This document shows positions 1 through 5,988 of a stretch of 5,988 nucleotides of DNA, piece by piece. The stretch is from Acidobacteriaceae bacterium. Its GTDB lineage: Bacteria > Acidobacteriota > Terriglobia > Terriglobales > Acidobacteriaceae. A program made the position numbers and the translations under genes. Each line of letters begins with the position of its first letter. Within the stretch, counting starts at the first letter, position 1. The stretch lies in assembly GCA_030044455.1 (NCBI GenBank), contig JASHVU010000653.1, forward strand, positions 1 through 5,988, given 5' to 3'. The notes beneath the pieces are model-generated. The model made no database searches, was not told the origin of the DNA, and worked only from the letters and a program-made list of their open reading frames with translations.

Positions 1-765
1 TGGCAGATCTATCACTACGATCTCGAGCCCATGTCATCGTTCTTCGGCGTCATGCATGCGGCCGAGCTCGTGCACATCCAATTCAACCAGGCCACCGGCG
101 AGCTTGAGGTCATCAATAATTTGCCGGAGCCGTTGGCCGGTGCGGTTGCGCATCTCTCCATCTTCAATCCCGACGGCGTTTTGGCGGCGCAAAAAGACTT
201 GCCGGTCAACGCGCCGGCATCCTCGGTGGCCGACCTCGGTCCGGTTCAATTCCCTGCAACGGTCACAAACCTCAATTTCCTGAAGCTCGAACTGCACGAC
301 GACCAGGGAAAACTCGTTTCGAATAACTTTTACTGGCACAAGCTGGCCAATCCTGACGATCTCACCGGCCTGAACAATTTGCCCGCAGTAACTCTCAATG
401 CCCAGGCCCTGAGCGCCGACTCCAGCGGAACGCGCACTATCACCGTCACGCTCACCAACCCGTCGAAGGACATTGCATTGATGGCGCATCTGCAGCTCAG
501 GCGCAAATCGGGCGATCGTGTTCTACCCGTCTACTACAGCGACAATTACGTGTCGCTCACGCCCGGCGAGTCGAAGACGATTACCATCCAAGCCGACACC
601 AGCCAGTTCAACGGCGAAGACGGTGTGGTTGTCGTCGATGGATGGAACGTTTCGGTGGCTCCGGCGAGCTTTACGGGAGTTTCAATCGCACCCAATCTTG
701 AAGCCATGCCCGAAAACTCGCCGGATACCGGATTCGCTGTAGCCACAACGGGACTGAGGAACTGA
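1..765 (+). CDS. GH2 exo-beta-D-glucosaminidase/beta-mannosidase-like glycoside hydrolase, C-terminal part (5' end outside window)
   Basis: The reading frame is open from base 1 to the TGA at 763-765 and gives 254 residues, so the gene starts upstream of the window. The opening residues WQIYHYDLEP, followed by a phenylalanine-glycine segment and LVHIQFN, resemble the end of the GH2 catalytic barrel of exo-beta-D-glucosaminidases (CsxA type) passing into the Ig-like domains. After two beta-rich Ig-like segments (about residues 25-115 and 125-220) comes the motif VLPVYYSDNYVSLTPGES (about 174-191) and then DGWN (213-216), both characteristic of the C-terminal Ig fold of this subgroup. The family hydrolyses terminal beta-linked glucosamine or mannose from oligosaccharides, usually after export. 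The catalytic glutamates lie off the left edge, so substrate cannot be decided here. About 38 residues follow DGWN, a somewhat variable tail. The next gene is convergent. Family assignment is from remembered family sequences; GH2 is confident, the exact activity is not. Confidence 0.85.
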   Translation, partial: WQIYHYDLEPMSSFFGVMHAAELVHIQFNQATGELEVINNLPEPLAGAVAHLSIFNPDGVLAAQKDLPVNAPASSVADLGPVQFPATVTNLNFLKLELHDDQGKLVSNNFYWHKLANPDDLTGLNNLPAVTLNAQALSADSSGTRTITVTLTNPSKDIALMAHLQLRRKSGDRVLPVYYSDNYVSLTPGESKTITIQADTSQFNGEDGVVVVDGWNVSVAPASFTGVSIAPNLEAMPENSPDTGFAVATTGLRN

Positions 766-776
766 CGGACTGAGGA
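753..776. repeat. Three-copy 8-bp tandem repeat spanning the GH2 stop codon
   Basis: Three consecutive octamers read ACTGAGGA, ACTGACGG, ACTGAGGA. The outer copies are identical and the middle one differs at two positions. The TGA in the middle copy is the stop codon of the GH2 gene. Because the unit is not a multiple of three, gain or loss of a copy would change where translation ends. It could be a slippage product or chance in a short GC-rich tail. Confidence 0.6.
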
Positions 777-804
777 CCGTTGGAATGCCGGGTGCCCCCG
801 GTCC
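774..804. terminator. Possible hairpin terminator between convergent genes
   Basis: GGACCG at 774-779 is exactly complementary to CGGTCC at 799-804. An alternative inner stem pairs CCGGG at 788-792 with CCCGG at 797-801 over a 4-nt loop. The two structures compete. The position, between two convergent genes 67 bp apart, suits a bidirectional terminator, but no T tract follows on either strand, so a Rho-independent role is weakly supported. Confidence 0.25.
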
Positions 805-832
805 GTCGCACTTGAGGGCCGGGGAGGGAATT

Positions 833-1804
<972 letters not shown>

Positions 1805-1811
1805 GACTTTA

Positions 1812-1816
1812 TCCTC
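1812..1816 (-). promoter_or_regulatory. Ribosome binding site deciding the start of the DHS-like gene
   Basis: On the minus strand GAGGA is followed by a 7-nt spacer and ATG at 1804-1802. This is the best ribosome binding site near the N-terminus and is the reason for preferring the 323-residue form over a GTG start at 1882. Its first base is also the last base of the adjacent inverted repeat. Confidence 0.7.
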
Positions 1817-1829
1817 ACTCTCCAGAGTG
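1816..1829. repeat. Inverted repeat CACTCT-CC-AGAGTG at the DHS-like ribosome binding site
   Basis: Perfect 6-bp arms are separated by 2 bp and abut the Shine-Dalgarno site. The spacer is too short for a full RNA hairpin unless the inner pairs open. A protein-binding dyad or a ribosome-site-occluding structure is possible, and chance cannot be excluded. Confidence 0.35.
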
Positions 1830-1843
1830 TGATTCTCCAATGA

Positions 1844-1858
1844 ATTTTCATGGAAAAT
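1844..1858. repeat. Inverted repeat ATTTTC-ATG-GAAAAT in the DHS-like leader
   Basis: Perfect 6-bp arms flank a 3-bp centre, 40 bp upstream of the DHS-like start and downstream of its predicted -10 box. Being AT-rich within a GC-rich region, it resembles an operator, but no regulator gene is present to pair it with. Confidence 0.35.
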
Positions 1859-1936
1859 CTCCCGCGGATTGTCCTTCCTCACGCGAGAGGCAGCGGGCGC
1901 ACACGTGAATGGCGCCGGTCGGAACCGCCCTTCGCG

Positions 1937-1945
1937 ATTATAGCA
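1937..1945 (-). promoter_or_regulatory. Extended -10 promoter for the DHS-like gene
   Basis: The minus strand reads TGCTATAAT, a perfect sigma70 -10 hexamer (1942-1937) with the TGn extension (1945-1943). No good -35 hexamer lies 16-18 bp upstream, which is acceptable for an extended -10 promoter. Transcription would start near 1930, leaving a leader of about 125 nt before the ATG at 1804, long enough for regulation by the inverted repeats inside it. Confidence 0.55.
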
Positions 1946-2126
1946 ACCGCGGGAATGACAGGGAACGTGGGGAAAAAGGTCCAGCTTCCTGACCCGGGTT
2001 CAGACAAAATCATCGTTAAGCCCCGCCGAACATCTCCGGCACGCCGACTCACCGATACAGATCCGAGGTCGATAAACGACCCAGCGATTTTGCATTAAGG
2101 CAAGCAGAACCGCCTTTGAACCAATT

Positions 2127-2166
2127 CCAGCCGGGGTCTGCACCACAGGTCTAATACCTCGGCTGG
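2127..2166. repeat. 11-bp inverted repeat (one wobble) upstream of the permease
   Basis: CCAGCCGGGGT at 2127-2137 pairs with ACCTCGGCTGG at 2156-2166. Ten pairs are Watson-Crick and one is G-U in RNA. The 18-nt interval can form a further CTG/CAG mini-stem (2138-2140 with 2146-2148). It ends 49 bp before the permease ATG and spans a -10-like TCTAAT, so it could be an operator or a leader hairpin. No T tract follows, which argues against a simple terminator. Confidence 0.5.
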
Positions 2167-2209
2167 CGGTCGACTTCCACCAGCGGATAGAATCTCAACA
2201 TACTGGCGC

Positions 2210-2214
2210 GGAGG
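2210..2214 (+). promoter_or_regulatory. Strong Shine-Dalgarno site that questions the permease start
   Basis: GGAGG ends one base before the ATG at 2216, too close for normal initiation there. An in-frame GTG at 2225-2227 lies 10 nt downstream, nearer a workable spacing, and would give a protein starting MRDLQHAFR. That matches the usual opening of this permease family, in which a short RDLR-like amphipathic stretch follows the start. Confidence 0.5.
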
Positions 2215-2215
2215 T

Positions 2216-4657
2216 ATGTCGTCGGTGCGCGATCTTCAACATGCATTTCGTATGTCATGGCGAGCTCCTTCTGTTACGGGAATTGCCCTCGTGTCGATCG
2301 CTTTAAGCGTAGGAGCAACTGCGGTGGTCTTTACGGCTGTCAAAGCCGTGCTCCTTACGCCATTGCCTTACGCCCATCCCTCTCAACTTGTACAGATCAG
2401 AACTGAGTTCCCAAAGTTCGAGCCTTCGCATTCCGACTGGGCTCTCTGGAGCGACACACAGGAGATCGCTCGACGAACCCGCACTCTTGCTTCCGTGGCT
2501 GTTTACCGCAATGAAATACTCGACCTCGCAAGCAACGGTCCCACACCTCCCGAAGCCCTGTACGGCTTGCGCGTAACAGCGAATCTCTTTCCCACGCTCG
2601 GCGTCGCGCCTATGCTCGGCCGCAACATTCTGCCTGATGAAGATCAGCCCGGACATGCCAACGAGATGATCCTCAGCTATGGGCTGTGGGTTCGACGATT
2701 CAATGCCGACCCGTCAATTGTTGGACACAGCGTGACGATTGATGGCCAAGGCTGCCTCATTATCGGCGTCATGCCGCGTGAGTTTGATTTTCCCTTTCGC
2801 CGCGCGGCCGTTCACACACCGTCTCCCTACGTTGATTTTTGGGCGCCGTTTCGCAGCGGCAAGCCTCAAGCTTCGTATGCTGCGGTCGGCGTAGTGGGTA
2901 GATTGAGGCCAGGCGTCACGTTGAGCAACGCTCAACAAGACCTCGCAACCATTAGTAGCGACCTCAGCCGTGAATTCCCCTCAACGAATCAGGACCATAT
3001 CCTTCGCATTGGACTACTGCGCGACCGGATGCTTGGAAATGCAAAGGATGCGCTGTGGGTCCTGATGGCGGCGGCCGTCATGTTTCTCCTCATTGGTTGT
3101 GCGAACGTTGCGAACCTCTTGCTGGCGCGTGGGCTGGTCAGGCAGCGAGAGATCACGATTCGCATGGCGCTCGGTGCCGGCAGGTCTCGTATTGTTCGTC
3201 AGTTGCTGACGGAGAGTTGTGTGCTCGCTTCGCTCGGTGGAATCGGCGGCTACGTTCTTACGATTTTTGCCTGGAAAGCTTTGCCGGTCATCGCGCCGGT
3301 AAGCGTTCCGCGCCTGGGCGGAGCCCACGCCGACTGGCCGATTCTTGTTTTCTCGCTCGCTGTTGCTCTCGCCAACGGGCTATTATTCGGCACCATTCCC
3401 GCCGTCAGGGCAGGTTGGACGCGAGCCAATGCGAATCAGGACCTTCGCTCGCACAGCGGAATTGCCGGCAGGAGCGATCGAACCCGCGGCGCTCTGGTCG
3501 CCATAGAGGTGGCTTTGGCGTTGGTTCTGGTTGTGGTTGGAGGGCAACTCGTGGCAAGTTTTGCCGCTTTGCTCCGCACCGATCCCGGCTTCGATGCGAA
3601 GCGCGTAACCGCGTTCATCATAGTTCCCGATCGGGCCAGATACAAGACTCTTGAAGAATGGGGTTCGTTCTATCACCGCGCCTTGGATTCGCTTCGCGCG
3701 CTTCCTGGTATCGAGAGCGCAGGAACAGATGATGCTCTGCCATTCAGCGGAGAGAATACCGGCGGACTGGTCGGCAACAGCGCGGGCGGAGCACCGCAGG
3801 GCGGCCAGATCGGTGCGGAAATCGATGACGTTAGTGCGGGCTACTTGCAGACGATGGGAATTCGATTGCTGCAAGGGCGCTGGTTGAGGAACGAAGACAT
3901 GAATGACACCAGCGACTCTGCCATTGTGAGTGACCTGGTTGCAAAGCGTCTCTGGCCAGGCGAGAGCGCGATCGGCAAACCTGTGTGCGTCTTTTGCTCG
4001 CCTGAAAATCCGAATAACTGGAAGCGGGTTGTCGGAGTGGTATCGAGCAGCCGGCATGCGTCGATGGATGGGCCGCAGCAACAGGCAAGTGTCTATCTTG
4101 CCGCGGGCGCTTTGCACAAAGCTGTGTTTCTGGTGGTGAGAAGCCGCCGGCCTGAAATCGATATCCGAAAAGCCGTCGGGCAGGTCATTGCCGGCATCGA
4201 TCCAAATCAGCCGATCTTCCTGAGCGCCACGATGCAAACCCTCATTGATGACTCCCTTGCGGACCGGCGGTTCATCATGCTCCTGCTGGCCATGACCGGC
4301 TGCCTTGCCCTGGCCATGGCGGCTGCCGGGGTTTATGGGGTAGCAACGTACGTTACCTCGCGCCGCACGCAGGAAATCGGGATTCGTATTGCGCTGGGAG
4401 CGACGCGTGGCAACGTCGAAGCATTAATCTTTCGCCAGGGCTTTGTCACGACGATCATTGGAGTCACATCCGGGCTCGCAATCGCGGTAGCTTTAATGCG
4501 CATTCTGCGCGAGATGCTCCCAGGAATTGAGTCTGGAAACTCTGGCGAACTTTGGATTGAAATAAGCTTGGTTACGCTGACTGCCGCTCTCGGCTGTTGG
4601 TTTCCGGCTCGACGCGCAAGCAAAATTGACCCGATGCTGGCCCTCCGGCAGGAATGA
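2216..4657 (+). CDS. ADOP-family duplicated MacB/FtsX permease
   Basis: The 813-residue product has two copies of the MacB periplasmic-core plus FtsX unit. It shows a first membrane helix (about 21-47), a periplasmic domain (48-278), three helices (about 279-303, 332-356, 375-397), then helix 5 (about 425-450), a second periplasmic domain (451-683) and three more helices (about 684-711, 739-762, 780-797). The cytoplasmic FtsX signature appears twice, REITIRMALGAGRSR (311-325) and TQEIGIRIALGATRGN (718-733). The C-terminus PARRASKIDPMLALRQE is the family's typical ending. Length and order match the acidobacterial duplicated orphan permease (ADOP) group. MacB-type systems couple ATP hydrolysis to movement across the periplasm. 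No ATPase gene is adjacent here, as is usual for ADOP proteins, so partner and substrate are unknown. A CVFC pair (C591, C594) sits in the second periplasmic domain. The start may be the GTG at 2225, three codons later. The lysozyme-like gene follows 433 bp downstream. Confidence 0.93.
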   Translation: MSSVRDLQHAFRMSWRAPSVTGIALVSIALSVGATAVVFTAVKAVLLTPLPYAHPSQLVQIRTEFPKFEPSHSDWALWSDTQEIARRTRTLASVAVYRNEILDLASNGPTPPEALYGLRVTANLFPTLGVAPMLGRNILPDEDQPGHANEMILSYGLWVRRFNADPSIVGHSVTIDGQGCLIIGVMPREFDFPFRRAAVHTPSPYVDFWAPFRSGKPQASYAAVGVVGRLRPGVTLSNAQQDLATISSDLSREFPSTNQDHILRIGLLRDRMLGNAKDALWVLMAAAVMFLLIGCANVANLLLARGLVRQREITIRMALGAGRSRIVRQLLTESCVLASLGGIGGYVLTIFAWKALPVIAPVSVPRLGGAHADWPILVFSLAVALANGLLFGTIPAVRAGWTRANANQDLRSHSGIAGRSDRTRGALVAIEVALALVLVVVGGQLVASFAALLRTDPGFDAKRVTAFIIVPDRARYKTLEEWGSFYHRALDSLRALPGIESAGTDDALPFSGENTGGLVGNSAGGAPQGGQIGAEIDDVSAGYLQTMGIRLLQGRWLRNEDMNDTSDSAIVSDLVAKRLWPGESAIGKPVCVFCSPENPNNWKRVVGVVSSSRHASMDGPQQQASVYLAAGALHKAVFLVVRSRRPEIDIRKAVGQVIAGIDPNQPIFLSATMQTLIDDSLADRRFIMLLLAMTGCLALAMAAAGVYGVATYVTSRRTQEIGIRIALGATRGNVEALIFRQGFVTTIIGVTSGLAIAVALMRILREMLPGIESGNSGELWIEISLVTLTAALGCWFPARRASKIDPMLALRQE

Positions 4658-4803
4658 ATCGTGGACGCAATGGACCAGCAGCGTTTCCCCACTCCATGGG
4701 CAAAAGGGTCCTGCGACGCCTTGCCCAATCTTATCCCCCATTTGCACCACCTCTGAAGACGAAGAATTTGCTCCTCAACTTTGCGTCGATAACGAACTTG
4801 GCC

Positions 4804-4823
4804 AGCGGAGCGAGTGCTCCGCT
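4804..4823 (+). terminator. Stem-loop, possible terminator of the permease transcript
   Basis: AGCGGAGC at 4804-4811 pairs perfectly with GCTCCGCT at 4816-4823 around the loop GAGT. It is about 150 bp after the permease stop. The following bases TGTCTTC are only mildly T-rich, so termination is plausible but not strongly supported. Confidence 0.4.
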
Positions 4824-5075
4824 TGTCTTCCGCGCGACAACTGCGATCACCGCAGGTTAATGGCCGAGCGCGCTCCCAAACCAGCCCCCGACGAAGCTGG
4901 AAGAGAGAATGAGTACCAGGTGGTTATCAAGCACACGGGACCGTCGCTGCGGCTCGATGCCTATTGCAATACCGTCTCAATCGGCTAGCCCGGTCTGGCA
5001 GCATTCACTTAGTAACTCCTTTTTGGGATTGATTACTGACGTATTTTCGATGATGCTTGAACTACTGAAACCGAC

Positions 5076-5082
5076 AGGAAGG
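5076..5082 (+). promoter_or_regulatory. Ribosome binding site supporting the GTG start of the lysozyme-like gene
   Basis: AGGAAGG ends 8 nt before the GTG at 5091-5093. The GTG is followed by codons for a basic n-region and hydrophobic stretch of a signal peptide, so site and protein agree on this start. Confidence 0.7.
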
Positions 5083-5090
5083 CTCGGTAC

Positions 5091-5759
5091 GTGCGAATTG
5101 CATTGAAATCACTGACTTTCGCGGCGCTGTCCGCCGCGCTTCTGCACACGGCAGCGCAAACCCCCTCAGCACAGCCTAGCCCCACTCTGATTCCCGGCCC
5201 GCCGCCCGCAAGCGTTGCTGTCCACATCGCTCCTGTTCCCGTCGCACCCTCTTCTGACCTGATTGCCCACCTCGCGCCCGCAGTCGAAATACCGGCCCCC
5301 GTAACGCCCGCCATGCGGATGCTGCTCGATTTCAAAGACACCGATGTGAAATTCGCTGTGCCGGAACTGATGGAGATCCTCCGCGATCGTCGTCATGAGG
5401 GGTGGGTGCTGGCGGCTTATCCTGACCCCAAGACGTCACACCCGCTGATCGGCGCAGGATTCAGCCTCGACCTGCCGGCCCGCGCCCATCCGCAGACCGA
5501 TGCTTCCAATCCGAATCAGTTTATTGAACCGTCATCGGATGAGCTGTGGCGTGCCGCCGGACTTGACGATTCGCGCCTGAACGCCATCCTCGATCGCTTC
5601 CGCGAGCGGATGGCGCAGTGGAAGAAGAAGGGCTTTCGCCGCCGCATGACCACGCTTGAGCCCGACATCAGCTCGAGCGACGCCGACTTGCTGCTGCGCA
5701 TCGCCATCATTCAATCCATTGATAACGCCAAGGCCTATTGCCGCAACTTCGACGCCTGA
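5091..5759 (+). CDS. Secreted T4-lysozyme-like (GH24-like) protein, N-terminal part before a frameshift
   Basis: From GTG 5091 the frame encodes 222 residues and stops at TGA 5757-5759. Residues 1-22 form a signal peptide (MRIALK, then SLTFAALSAALL, probable cleavage after TAA), followed by a proline/alanine-rich linker to about 73. From about 90 the sequence follows the T4 lysozyme plan: HEGWVLAAYPDP aligns with the catalytic region, placing E103 and D112 nine residues apart as E11 and D20 are in T4 lysozyme, and LIGAGF corresponds to TIGIGH. The expected active-site threonine (T26) is L119. About 40 extra residues follow this hairpin before ISSSDADLLL, which matches the T4 ITKDEAEKLF helix. 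The frame ends at AYCRNFDA, in mid-domain; the missing lobe continues in another frame from about 5756. The family cleaves peptidoglycan glycan strands, and the product would act outside the inner membrane. Activity is doubtful given the frameshift and the missing threonine. Confidence 0.75.
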   Translation: MRIALKSLTFAALSAALLHTAAQTPSAQPSPTLIPGPPPASVAVHIAPVPVAPSSDLIAHLAPAVEIPAPVTPAMRMLLDFKDTDVKFAVPELMEILRDRRHEGWVLAAYPDPKTSHPLIGAGFSLDLPARAHPQTDASNPNQFIEPSSDELWRAAGLDDSRLNAILDRFRERMAQWKKKGFRRRMTTLEPDISSSDADLLLRIAIIQSIDNAKAYCRNFDA

Positions 5760-5988
5760 CAGGGCCGCAGCAGATGGCATTGAGCCAGCTCGTATACCAG
5801 ATGGGTTTCAACCTGCAGCATTTCACGCAATTTCTGTCGCAGGTGAATGCCAATGCCACGGCCGAGGCTGATTACTGGCACACTGTGCAAACCACGCTTG
5901 AACAGAGTAAGTGGGCGCACTTATATCGAATTCGGGCCACGGCCGTGATTGCGATGCTCGATCCTACCTATGCCGACGACCCTGCCGC
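5756..5988 (+). CDS. C-terminal lobe of the same lysozyme-like protein, in a shifted frame, cut by the window end
   Basis: Reading from CTG 5756 gives LTGPQQMALSQLVYQMGFN, then a segment containing LEQSKWAHLYRIRATAVIAML, open to base 5988. This aligns well with the second half of T4 lysozyme, where a tyrosine-aspartate-serine-leucine segment leads into ALINMVFQMG and later AKSRW and RAKRVI. It directly continues the upstream AYCRNFD, so the two pieces are one domain split between frames. As an independent gene it would start at ATG 5774, but no ribosome binding site precedes that codon and the domain would lack its catalytic half. The joined gene is therefore either a recent pseudogene or intact with a sequencing or assembly error. 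The 3' end lies outside the window. Confidence 0.75.
   Translation, partial: MTGPQQMALSQLVYQMGFNLQHFTQFLSQVNANATAEADYWHTVQTTLEQSKWAHLYRIRATAVIAMLDPTYADDPA

Larger units (their letters stand above)
1805..2215. other. Divergent intergenic region between the DHS-like gene and the ADOP permease
   Basis: No protein-coding gene is convincing in these 411 bp. An open frame of 82 codons on the plus strand from 1850 has an arginine- and proline-rich, unfamiliar product and overlaps the DHS-like leader. The left half carries the DHS-like promoter and leader. The right half carries a small hairpin GGTCG-N5-CGACC at 2067-2081, the large inverted repeat at 2127-2166, and two -10-like hexamers for the permease, TCTAAT at 2150-2155 and TAGAAT at 2188-2193. 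Neither hexamer has a good -35 at standard spacing, so the permease promoter is unresolved. Confidence 0.6.
4658..5090 (+). other. Intergenic region after the permease, no convincing gene
   Basis: Open frames exist here, for example one starting at ATG 4654 that overlaps the permease stop and gives 68 codons. Their products are arginine-, serine- and proline-rich, unlike any family I know, and lack proper ribosome binding sites. Visible structures are the stem-loop at 4804-4823, a CTGCG-N5-CGCAG hairpin at 4841-4855, and a perfect palindrome GAGCGCGCTC at 4866-4875. The last 90 bp before the lysozyme-like gene become AT-richer, with TTGATT at 5029-5034 and TATTTT at 5042-5047, but these are not at standard promoter spacing. 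A degraded gene remnant cannot be excluded. Confidence 0.5.

Noticed and set aside
34..489. Minus-strand open frame (151 codons) opposite the GH2 gene
   Set aside because: The plus-strand frame carries the GH2 C-terminal motifs; the antisense product is arginine-rich and unfamiliar.
1805..1882. GTG start at 1882 giving a 349-residue DHS-like protein
   Set aside because: The extra 26 residues are polar and not family-like, and the GTG lacks a Shine-Dalgarno site, whereas the ATG at 1804 has GAGGA at 7-nt spacing.
3383..4237. Long minus-strand open frame (284 codons) within the permease
   Set aside because: It is wholly inside the permease gene, whose motifs run through this stretch. The antisense product has no recognisable domain.
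4654..4860. Small gene overlapping the permease stop (ATGA junction)
   Set aside because: The ATGA overlap suggests translational coupling, but the 68-residue product is low in recognisable structure, contains the stem-loop region, and lacks a properly spaced ribosome site.
5050..5106. Upstream open frame of 18 codons overlapping the lysozyme-like start
   Set aside because: The double ATG at 5050-5055 has no ribosome site, and the peptide shows no attenuation features such as repeated rare or amino-acid-specific codons.
5745..5760. Programmed -1 frameshifting to join the lysozyme halves
   Set aside because: No X-XXY-YYZ slippery sequence is present near the junction and no strong downstream hairpin is evident. 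A one-base deletion explains the data more simply.

Overview
The window most likely comes from an Acidobacteriota (Terriglobia-type) chromosome. The main support is an 813-residue duplicated MacB/FtsX permease with no ATPase partner in view, the architecture known as ADOP (acidobacterial duplicated orphan permease). A bacterial deoxyhypusine-synthase-like gene and a secreted glycoside hydrolase of exo-glucosaminidase type fit the same assignment. The organism is inferred from gene content; no rRNA or other taxonomic marker is present.

Layout, left to right. (1) Bases 1-765 (+): the C-terminal 254 residues of a GH2 exo-beta-D-glucosaminidase/beta-mannosidase-like enzyme, whose catalytic part lies off the left edge. 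Its stop codon sits inside a three-copy 8-bp tandem repeat. (2) Bases 766-832: a 67-bp convergent gap holding a GC hairpin. (3) Bases 833-1804 (-): a 323-residue deoxyhypusine-synthase-family protein that keeps the catalytic lysine but has changed several amine-binding residues. It has a good Shine-Dalgarno site and a perfect extended -10 promoter about 130 bp upstream. (4) Bases 1805-2215: a 411-bp divergent intergenic region with several inverted repeats, the best having 11-bp arms just upstream of the permease. (5) Bases 2216-4657 (+): the ADOP permease. (6) Bases 4658-5090: 433 bp without a convincing gene, containing a perfect 8-bp GC stem-loop. (7) Bases 5091-5988 (+): a secreted T4-lysozyme-like (GH24-like) protein. 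Its reading frame is broken by an apparent one-base deletion near 5754-5757, and the rest of the domain continues in another frame to the right edge.

Nothing shows that these genes form one pathway. The GH2 enzyme and the lysozyme-like protein both look like exported carbohydrate-active proteins. The permease is probably an inner-membrane export or mechanotransmission component. The deoxyhypusine-synthase homologue is probably a polyamine enzyme. The strongest points for follow-up are the frameshifted lysozyme with a substituted catalytic-site threonine, and the deoxyhypusine-synthase homologue with a remodelled amine pocket.
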